Source: Chloroflexota bacterium (lineage in GTDB: Bacteria > Chloroflexota > Anaerolineae > Anaerolineales > Anaerolineaceae). From it: DNA of 6,292 bases. Positions within the stretch are counted from its first letter, which is position 1, and each line of letters starts with the position of its first letter. Location of the stretch: the NCBI GenBank assembly GCA_011053085.1, contig DSBE01000360.1:1-6292 (forward strand). Direction: 5' to 3'. The notes under the pieces were generated by a model, which did no database searches, was not told the origin of the DNA, and saw only the letters and a list, made by a program, of their open reading frames with translations. The position numbers and the translations under genes are program-made. This document shows positions 1-5,603 of the stretch, one piece after another.

Positions 1-1
1 C

Positions 2-958
2 TTACGTGACGGCCTGGATTACGTTCGATACGCTGAGGCAAAGGGGTTTGAGGCCGTCTGGCAAGCTGAGAGCCGCCTGGTTCGTGACGCGATTGTGCCG
101 ATGGCAGCCTATGCAGCTGTCACAGAAAAAATCAAAGTCGGTTCCGGTGTCATTAACAACTGGACCCGTAATATCGGCCTTCTGGCAGCAACATTTCTTA
201 CATTAGACGATCTGGCGCCCAACCGCATCATTTGCGGGATTGGGGCGTGGTGGGATCCGCTGGCAAAAAATGTCGGCATCAACCGCAGGAAACCACTGCT
301 GGCCATGCGCGAAACCATCGAAGTCATGCGGCGGCTCTTGAACCTTGAGACTGTAACCTATCATGGTGAGTTCGTACATGTTGATGGGATAGAGTTAGAT
401 GTTGTACACGGACGTACAGAACCGCGCAACGTGCCCCTCTACATCGGCGCTACCGGACCTCAAATGATGACAATGGCGGGTGAGATCGCTGATGGTGTGG
501 TGCTGAACTATTGCGTCGAACCATCTTACAATCTCGAAGCCATGGAATTGCTGGATGAAGGCGCGAAAAAAGTTGGCAGACGCGTGGAAGATATCGATCG
601 TCCACAGTTGATCGTGTGTTCGGTTGACCATGACCATGAGGTTGCTATCGACAATACGCGTGAACTGCTCACGCAATACCTCGCCCAACAGCCGCACATT
701 GCCAAAGCCTCCGGCGTTTCTGATACTGTTGTCGCTGAGATTCAATCCATCCTGGGTTGGCCAGCCACCCATGAGCAGATTCAACGCGCAAAACACCTCG
801 TGCCACGCGACCTGATTCACCGCATCACAGCCTCAGGCACACCTGACGAAGCCCGCAGTAAAGTAGCGGAGTACATGAAAAATGGCTGTACCAGCCCCAT
901 TCTTTATTCTGTTGGCGGTGATGTGCGTTTGCTGATCGATACCTTTGGAACGAAATAA
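2..958 (+). CDS. LLM-class flavin/F420-dependent oxidoreductase, 5' end outside window
   Basis: The reading frame is open from base 2 and ends at TAA 956–958, giving 318 visible residues. Family members are about 330–350 residues, so probably only the first 15–30 are missing; the GTG at 95 lies inside the conserved fold and is not the true start. The protein resembles the luciferase-like TIM-barrel group that includes methylenetetrahydromethanopterin reductase (Mer). Visible marks, numbered from base 2, are [18 protein letters not shown] (3–20), [11 protein letters not shown] (47–57), [19 protein letters not shown] (69–86), [19 protein letters not shown] (95–113) and [25 protein letters not shown] (within 145–170), which matches the Mer-type flavin- or F420-binding face. 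Members are soluble enzymes that transfer hydride, or oxygen in the monooxygenases, using FMN or F420. The sequence does not decide the cofactor or substrate. It sits five bases before the FAD/Fe-S subunit gene, so it is probably in the same operon and pathway. Confidence 0.9.
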   Translation, partial: LRDGLDYVRYAEAKGFEAVWQAESRLVRDAIVPMAAYAAVTEKIKVGSGVINNWTRNIGLLAATFLTLDDLAPNRIICGIGAWWDPLAKNVGINRRKPLLAMRETIEVMRRLLNLETVTYHGEFVHVDGIELDVVHGRTEPRNVPLYIGATGPQMMTMAGEIADGVVLNYCVEPSYNLEAMELLDEGAKKVGRRVEDIDRPQLIVCSVDHDHEVAIDNTRELLTQYLAQQPHIAKASGVSDTVVAEIQSILGWPATHEQIQRAKHLVPRDLIHRITASGTPDEARSKVAEYMKNGCTSPILYSVGGDVRLLIDTFGTK

Positions 959-963
959 CCGAA

Positions 964-2382
964 ATGTGGCAGCAGTACTACTTTCCAACATCGTTTGAAG
1001 AAGCCGCCCAATTGTTGGAGAAGCATTTGGGTGCCGCCCGGATTATAGCAGGCGGGACTGACCTGATGGTCGAGTTCCGCGATGGTTTGCATCAAGATAT
1101 TTTGACATTAATTGACATCTCACGCATACCAAATACCGGCAAGATTTGGGCTGATGATCGCGGAATTATTCATCTGGATGCCAACGTTTCACATAGTGAC
1201 GTAGTCGCCTCAGAATCACTCCAGACGTATGCGCCGATATTGGTGCGCGCTTGCCGTACCATCGGTTCTCCACAGATTCGCAACCGCGGTACCGTGGCAG
1301 GCAACCTGATCACCGCTTCACCTGCAAACGATGCCATCACTCCGTTGATGGCACTCGACGCGGAGGTGGAACTGCTCTCTACCGCTGGAAAAAGGGTTGT
1401 TCCCTTATCTGCTTTTTATACTGGTGTCCGACGAACAGTCATGCAGCCCAATGAACTGGTAACAGAGGTGCGATTTCCAGCCCTCAAAACCACCGACAGA
1501 GCATCCTTCCGAAAACTGGGTTTGAGAAAAGCACAGGCAATTTCATTGGTCAACTGCGGGATGATACTTTCCGTAGAAGATAGTATTGTCATCAAAGCTG
1601 TAATAACGCTTGGGTCAGTTGCCCCCGTGATCGTCCATGCCACAGAAGCGGAACAATATCTGATAGGTAAAAAACTGACGGAAATAAATGTCGATCAGGT
1701 CTGCGCGTTGGCACAGCAAAGCGTCTCGCCAATCTCTGACATACGATCCTCTCAATCATACCGTGAAGAAATGACCGCTGTTTTGGTGAAAAACTGTTTG
1801 GAGGAGTGCATTTCACAAAACACTTCGTCCGTGTTCTCTGAAAAACCTGCGGTGTTATGGGGCGATCAACAAAATCCATTGCACAAAGCAGAAGCCAAAG
1901 AGGCGATTGACAAAAATATCCATTGCACAATCAACTCGAAAGATTTCACGGGAACATACGAACCCGGCATTACTTTGCTTAAATTTCTTCGTGATAACGC
2001 ACTTTTAACAGGCACAAAAGAGGGTTGTGGCGAAGGGGAGTGTGGCGCCTGTACCATCTTCATGGACAATGCGGCCGTTCTCGCCTGCCTGATTCCTGTA
2101 GAACGAGCGCACGGCGCGGCTATTACCACCATCGAGGGACTGCAACAGAATGGCATCCTATCGCCTGTGCAGCAGGCATTTGTGGATGAAGGGGCTGTGC
2201 AATGCGGTTTTTGCACACCCGGCTTTGTAATGTCAGCCACAAAATTACTGGAGGAAATCGACAGTCCTTCTCCTGACCAAATTCGTGAAGCCATTTCTGG
2301 CAACTTATGCCGGTGCACAGGTTATTACACCATTATCAAAGCTATCGAAAAGGCAGCAGAATCGTTAGAGAAAGAGGTTTAA
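964..2382 (+). CDS. Fused FAD-binding and [2Fe-2S] electron-transfer subunit of a molybdenum hydroxylase
   Basis: This 472-residue protein combines two subunits of the xanthine dehydrogenase/CO dehydrogenase family. Residues 1–280 are a CoxM-type FAD domain: AGGTDLM at 29–35, then TIGSPQIRNRGTVAGNLITA (99–118) with PANDAITPLMALDA after it, and the CO-dehydrogenase flavoprotein C-terminal domain at about 175–280. A hydrophilic linker (about 281–316) leads to a CoxS-type domain at about 317–472. There a plant-type [2Fe-2S] site uses C355, C360, C363 and C375, and the second site uses C414, C417, C449 and C451 (QCGFCTPG and GNLCRCTGY). All eight ligands are present, so both clusters should form. 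It should carry electrons from the molybdenum subunit encoded at 2777 to FAD and an external acceptor. The usual fused order in bacterial and animal xanthine dehydrogenases is Fe-S first; here FAD comes first. The ATG at 964 fits the normal start of FAD subunits. The ribosome site is weak (GGAA at 947–950), so coupling to the upstream gene is likely. Confidence 0.95.
   Translation: MWQQYYFPTSFEEAAQLLEKHLGAARIIAGGTDLMVEFRDGLHQDILTLIDISRIPNTGKIWADDRGIIHLDANVSHSDVVASESLQTYAPILVRACRTIGSPQIRNRGTVAGNLITASPANDAITPLMALDAEVELLSTAGKRVVPLSAFYTGVRRTVMQPNELVTEVRFPALKTTDRASFRKLGLRKAQAISLVNCGMILSVEDSIVIKAVITLGSVAPVIVHATEAEQYLIGKKLTEINVDQVCALAQQSVSPISDIRSSQSYREEMTAVLVKNCLEECISQNTSSVFSEKPAVLWGDQQNPLHKAEAKEAIDKNIHCTINSKDFTGTYEPGITLLKFLRDNALLTGTKEGCGEGECGACTIFMDNAAVLACLIPVERAHGAAITTIEGLQQNGILSPVQQAFVDEGAVQCGFCTPGFVMSATKLLEEIDSPSPDQIREAISGNLCRCTGYYTIIKAIEKAAESLEKEV
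2372..2377 (+). promoter_or_regulatory. Ribosome binding site for the small membrane protein
   Basis: AAGAGG lies inside the last codons of the FAD/Fe-S gene, six bases before the ATG at 2384. It supports the 120-residue frame as a genuinely translated gene, made by ribosomes terminating at 2380–2382 and restarting just downstream. Confidence 0.6.
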
Positions 2383-2383
2383 A

Positions 2384-2746
2384 ATGGGTTTTCGACACGG
2401 AGAGAAGGAAGATGAACTACAAAAGGGTATTCACCCTATCTGGCGTACAGTAGGATGCATCATGGTAGTATTGATTCCCATCATTGGTTTCACAGGCAGT
2501 CTTTTACTGATTGACTTCAACCAACAATATCGCTGGGTGCAAATACCTTACGATTTCATTAATCAAACACAGGGCGGTGACCCTTACCTTTATATAAAAA
2601 TTGGCCTGACCCTCATCGTCAGCTTTTTGTTGTATATCATCTTTATGCTGGTAACCTTTGTCATTAATTCCGCCTTTGGGCCAAAACACTACAGTCCAGT
2701 AGATGCCCCGCAACAAAAATTCAGGGGTGGCGACTATAAACGATAA
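2384..2746 (+). CDS. Small two-helix membrane protein of unknown function within the hydroxylase operon
   Basis: I do not recognise a named family for this 120-residue protein. It has two strongly hydrophobic stretches, about residues 22–43 (TVGCIMVVLIPIIGFTGSLLLI) and 70–94 (YIKIGLTLIVSFLLYIIFMLVTFVI). Between them is a polar loop of about 26 residues rich in aromatic and acidic residues. The C-terminal tail is basic (K101, K112, R114, K119, R120), so by the positive-inside rule both ends should face the cytoplasm. There is no cleavable signal peptide, no CXXC or CXXCH motif, and no histidine inside either helix, so a heme or Fe-S role is not supported. The gene starts one base after the FAD/Fe-S stop, has a good ribosome site, and is followed 30 bases later by the molybdenum subunit. 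The position suggests a membrane anchor or docking partner for the hydroxylase, but this is inference. Confidence 0.8.
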   Translation: MGFRHGEKEDELQKGIHPIWRTVGCIMVVLIPIIGFTGSLLLIDFNQQYRWVQIPYDFINQTQGGDPYLYIKIGLTLIVSFLLYIIFMLVTFVINSAFGPKHYSPVDAPQQKFRGGDYKR

Positions 2747-2766
2747 AATCCTCTTCTTTCATGTAT

Positions 2767-2772
2767 AGGAAG
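2767..2772 (+). promoter_or_regulatory. Ribosome binding site for the molybdenum subunit
   Basis: AGGAAG sits four bases before the ATG at 2777 (six from its AGGA core) in the short gap after the membrane protein. It fixes this start: the ATG at 2761 is in another frame, and the hammerhead domain begins right after 2777. No convincing promoter accompanies it. Confidence 0.65.
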
Positions 2773-2776
2773 CGAA

Positions 2777-5002
2777 ATGTCAATCATTAATCAATCTGTT
2801 AAAAGAATCGATGCTGTTGACAAGGTCACAGGCGCAGCAAAATACCCCGGTGATTTTCAGTTTCCTGACCAACTGTGGTTGAAGGTGGTATTTGCAGAAC
2901 GGCCGCACGCCCGCATACTCTCCATCGACACCACTGAGGCGGAGAAATTCCCGGGTGTGGTTACAATCCTGACCGCACCCGATGTACCCAACAATGAATA
3001 TGGCCTGCAGGTAAATGATCAACCTGTCTTGTGTGGTCCGGGATCTACAAAAGTTAATGCAGATCATGTGCGCTTCATCGGCGACCAGGTTGCCTGTGTG
3101 GTAGCAGAAACAGAGAGAGTTGCCGCTGAAGCCTGCAAATTGATACGGATAGAATATGAGGATCTGCCGGTCGTGGTTGATCCAGTGGCTGCCATGTCGG
3201 GAGAAGAAGTTGATATTCACCCGCACGTGAAAAACAATATCGCCTGGTATGATCGGGTAAGAAAAGGCGATGTGGAGGAGGCATTTTCCAACGCCGATAT
3301 CATCATCGAAAACGAGTACGTCACACCTGTCCAGGAACATGCTTACTTACAGCCTGAGGCTGGTGTGGCTTATCTCGATGAAGAAGAACGCATCACTGTC
3401 ATTGTTGCTGGACAGTGGACACATGAAGATCAGGAACAAATCGCGCATGCGCTGGCCATGCCGGTTGACAGGATACGTGTAATCTATCCTGCTATCGGTG
3501 GTGCCTTTGGCGGCCGTGAAGATATGTCCTTGCAGATCGTTCTTGCGTTAGCAGTCAAAAAATTGGCAGCGATGGGCATAAAAAGGCCTGTCAAATCTAT
3601 TTGGAGCCGCGAAGAATCCATCATAGGGCATGGAAAACGGCATGAATACCGCATTTATTCTAAATGGGGAGCAACCAAACAGGGCAAAGTCATTGCTTCT
3701 TACAACAAAATTGTGTCGGATGCCGGCGCCTACATGTACACGTCAAACAAGGTGCTGGGAAATTCCGTGTTGGTCTGTAACGGCCCTTACGAAATCCCCA
3801 ATGTCAGCATTGATGCTTACACCGTTTACACAAACAACATTCCGGGGGCAGCCTTCCGTGGTTTTGGTGCACCACAAGGGCTATTTGCCGGCGAAATGCA
3901 AATGAACCACCTGGCAGCAGCCCTTGGTATGGATCCAGTAGAAGTCCGCATGCGCAATGTCTACCAACCAGGTTCGTTGATCAATGTAGATACGCCCATC
4001 CCAGAGGGAGTGACCATGGAAGAGGTGCTGGCAGACTGTGCCCTGGCTTCTGGTTACACCCGCGATGAGAAAGGCGTTTGGCAAAAAGCTAATGAAAAAA
4101 AGCAAGCTGAATCAGTAATAAAAAGGGGTAAAGGGATCGCCTCTGGATTTAAAAACATTGGCTTTTCTTACGGTTATCCCGAACATTGTTGGGCGATTAT
4201 CGAACTGTATGGCGAAGATGCAATTGAAAAAGTGATTCTACGCCATGCAGCTGCCGAAGTAGGGCAGGGGGCGCATACTGTCATCAAGCAAATGGCAGCG
4301 GAAGGTTTGGGGGTTGCTTTGGCGATAGTTGAAACGGACTATTCCGATACTGCCAGCTCAAAGAGTTCAGGCAGTGTTTCCGCATCACGCATGACCTTCA
4401 TGGCTGGGAATGCAATCAAAGAAGCCACAGCCATTGCACTCCATCGCTGGCAGATCGGTGAACGGCCGGTAAAGGTCACCCACAAATATCTGGCTCCCCA
4501 AACCTCCAATTTTGATCCCGATACCGGGTATTGCATGCCCAATTTTACCTATGCTTATGCCGCAGAAATGGTTGAGGTCTCCGTGAATACCGATACCGGC
4601 CAAATTTTTATTGAGAATGTGACGGTATCAGACGACATTGGCAAGGCAATCAATCCGCAGCAGGTTGTTGGGCAAATCGAAGGCGGTATTGCGCAGGCGT
4701 TGGGCTATGTCATCACAGAAAATTTCATCCAGGAAAATGGACGCGCTCGAACCAACCGGTTGTCTACCTATTTGATCCCTACTGTCCTTGATATTCCAAA
4801 AAAGGTGGAATCTCGCTTGTTGGAATATCCTGACCCATTTGGGCCGTGGGGCGCCCGTGGTGTGGGTGAGCTTCCCTACCTTGCATTTGCACCAGCCGTC
4901 ATGGCAGCGGTTCACGATGCAACCGGTGTCTGGTTCCACACATTTCCGCTGACACCTGAGCGGGTGTTGGCTGGATTGGGCAAAATCAAGCTTGACCAGT
5001 AA
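2777..5002 (+). CDS. Molybdopterin-binding catalytic subunit, xanthine dehydrogenase/aldehyde oxidase family
   Basis: This 741-residue protein has the normal length of a separate molybdenum hydroxylase large subunit (XdhA/CoxL type). The aldehyde oxidase/xanthine dehydrogenase hammerhead domain covers about 15–130, and the two molybdopterin-binding domains about 145–400 and 425–720. Cofactor and active-site marks are GQW at 212–214 (Q213 at the Mo-contacting glutamine), GGAFGGRED at 241–249, AAFRGFGAPQ at 358–367, EVGQGAH at 494–500, GQIEGGIAQALGY at 632–644, and GARGVGELP at 692–700, whose E698 is the expected catalytic base. The CO dehydrogenase active-loop motif AYRCSFR is absent, so it is not a form I CO dehydrogenase. 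By alignment to bovine xanthine oxidase, E248 matches Glu802, but N329 stands at Arg880, so purine use is uncertain. The reaction should be hydroxylation of an N-heterocycle or aldehyde with water, passing electrons to the 964–2382 product. No signal peptide is seen, so the enzyme should be cytoplasmic. Confidence 0.96.
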   Translation: MSIINQSVKRIDAVDKVTGAAKYPGDFQFPDQLWLKVVFAERPHARILSIDTTEAEKFPGVVTILTAPDVPNNEYGLQVNDQPVLCGPGSTKVNADHVRFIGDQVACVVAETERVAAEACKLIRIEYEDLPVVVDPVAAMSGEEVDIHPHVKNNIAWYDRVRKGDVEEAFSNADIIIENEYVTPVQEHAYLQPEAGVAYLDEEERITVIVAGQWTHEDQEQIAHALAMPVDRIRVIYPAIGGAFGGREDMSLQIVLALAVKKLAAMGIKRPVKSIWSREESIIGHGKRHEYRIYSKWGATKQGKVIASYNKIVSDAGAYMYTSNKVLGNSVLVCNGPYEIPNVSIDAYTVYTNNIPGAAFRGFGAPQGLFAGEMQMNHLAAALGMDPVEVRMRNVYQPGSLINVDTPIPEGVTMEEVLADCALASGYTRDEKGVWQKANEKKQAESVIKRGKGIASGFKNIGFSYGYPEHCWAIIELYGEDAIEKVILRHAAAEVGQGAHTVIKQMAAEGLGVALAIVETDYSDTASSKSSGSVSASRMTFMAGNAIKEATAIALHRWQIGERPVKVTHKYLAPQTSNFDPDTGYCMPNFTYAYAAEMVEVSVNTDTGQIFIENVTVSDDIGKAINPQQVVGQIEGGIAQALGYVITENFIQENGRARTNRLSTYLIPTVLDIPKKVESRLLEYPDPFGPWGARGVGELPYLAFAPAVMAAVHDATGVWFHTFPLTPERVLAGLGKIKLDQ

Positions 5003-5603
5003 ACAGCCCTCCTTTGCTGCCGTTATTCTTGCAGCAGGCAAGAGCAGCAGGTTTGGCGGACAGAAAGTGCTGGTTGATTGGAATGGTCAGCCGCTGATCC
5101 GCCATATTGCTTTGCATGCTATAGAGGCTGGTCTTTCACCCGTCATTGTGGTTTTGGGTGCTTGGCTGGGGCCGATTGAGCGGTCATTGGTTGGGTTGGA
5201 TATCAAGTTTGTTCACAACACTGACTATGAAAAAGGCATGGGCAGCAGTCTGCGTTCGGGTTTCAAGGTGTTGCCAAATGCTGTTGATGGTGCCTTTTTG
5301 TTTTTGGGCGATCATCCTTACGTGGATCAATCATTGATAAAGTCAATGATTGATCATCACGGCAATAGTGATGTGGTCCTGCCTGCCTATGAAGGCAAGC
5401 CGGGACATCCGGTATTGTGGAACAGCAGTACGTTCGGACGTATCGTCAACATGGACGACAATGAAACCGGCAGAACCATCCAGAAAGGTTTTGCTTGTTT
5501 CTTTCTGGATTGGCCTGATCCAATGATATTACGCGATATTGACACCCGAGAAGATTATCAGCGTTTGTTGGAAGACCATCTTTCAGGGGAAAGCGAGCAA
5601 TAA
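4992..5603 (+). CDS. mocA: MocA-like molybdenum cofactor cytidylyltransferase
   Basis: This 203-residue protein is a small nucleotidyltransferase of the MobA/MocA/IspD fold. It has the N-terminal loop LAAGKSSRFGGQK (13–25), GMGSSLRSG (82–90), LGDHPYV (105–111, with D107 at the metal-binding position), GKPGHPVLW (135–143) and DIDTREDY (182–189). LAAG in place of the LAGG of MobA, the GMGSSL motif and GHPVL are typical of MocA enzymes, which attach CMP from CTP to molybdopterin. That gives the cytosine dinucleotide cofactor used by xanthine dehydrogenase-family enzymes, which fits its place directly after the large subunit. The start is inferred to be TTG at 4992, overlapping the upstream gene by 11 bases; no ATG or GTG in this frame precedes the conserved AAVILAAG strand. 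A histidine follows GD where Gln or Met is usual. Translation is probably coupled. A role outside MCD synthesis (another sugar or cofactor nucleotidyltransferase) is possible but less likely. Confidence 0.88.
   Translation: MTSKQPSFAAVILAAGKSSRFGGQKVLVDWNGQPLIRHIALHAIEAGLSPVIVVLGAWLGPIERSLVGLDIKFVHNTDYEKGMGSSLRSGFKVLPNAVDGAFLFLGDHPYVDQSLIKSMIDHHGNSDVVLPAYEGKPGHPVLWNSSTFGRIVNMDDNETGRTIQKGFACFFLDWPDPMILRDIDTREDYQRLLEDHLSGESEQ
5325..5355. repeat. Perfect 13-bp inverted repeat, 5-base loop, inside the mocA-like gene
   Basis: GATCAATCATTGA (5325–5337) is followed by the loop TAAAG and then its exact reverse complement TCAATGATTGATC (5343–5355). A T·G pair could shorten the loop to three bases. 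It encodes residues 112–122 (DQSLIKSMIDH), just after the metal-binding GDH motif. No run of T follows, so it is not a standard terminator. A second, weaker hairpin adjoins it: CATCAC (5355–5360) and GTGATG (5368–5373). Function is unknown. Confidence 0.75.

Noticed and set aside
395..820. Open frame of 141 codons on the - strand
   Set aside because: Shadow of the LLM oxidoreductase gene; no motif or start signal supports it.
1101..1119. Repeated TTGACAT pair resembling tandem -35 boxes
   Set aside because: It encodes the normal LTLIDI strand of the FAD domain and no -10 element follows at 16–18 bases.
1592..2318. Two overlapping - strand open frames (112 and 150 codons)
   Set aside because: They mirror the FAD/Fe-S gene, including its cluster-binding region, and resemble no protein family I know.
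2735..2776. Possible promoter before the molybdenum subunit (TATAAA near 2735, GATAAAAT near 2742)
   Set aside because: No TTGACA-like element lies at suitable distance upstream, and the AT-rich stretch is mostly the end of the membrane protein gene; co-transcription is simpler.
2780..2788. TCAATCATT at the start of the large-subunit gene, shared with the stem at 5327–5335
   Set aside because: A nine-base match without the inverted partner is within chance for an AT-rich word in 6 kb; not treated as a common operator.
2780..3340. Open frame of 186 codons on the - strand
   Set aside because: It lies wholly within the strongly conserved molybdenum subunit gene, shows no recognisable domain, and has a composition typical of an antisense shadow.
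2777..5002. Identity as form I CO dehydrogenase large subunit (CoxL)
   Set aside because: The active-loop motif AYRCSFR is missing; the corresponding segment is AAFRGFGAPQ, as in other hydroxylases of the family.
4628..5041. Open frame of 137 codons on the - strand spanning the large subunit/mocA junction
   Set aside because: Both + strand genes here carry clear family motifs; the antisense frame has none and no supporting ribosome site was identified.
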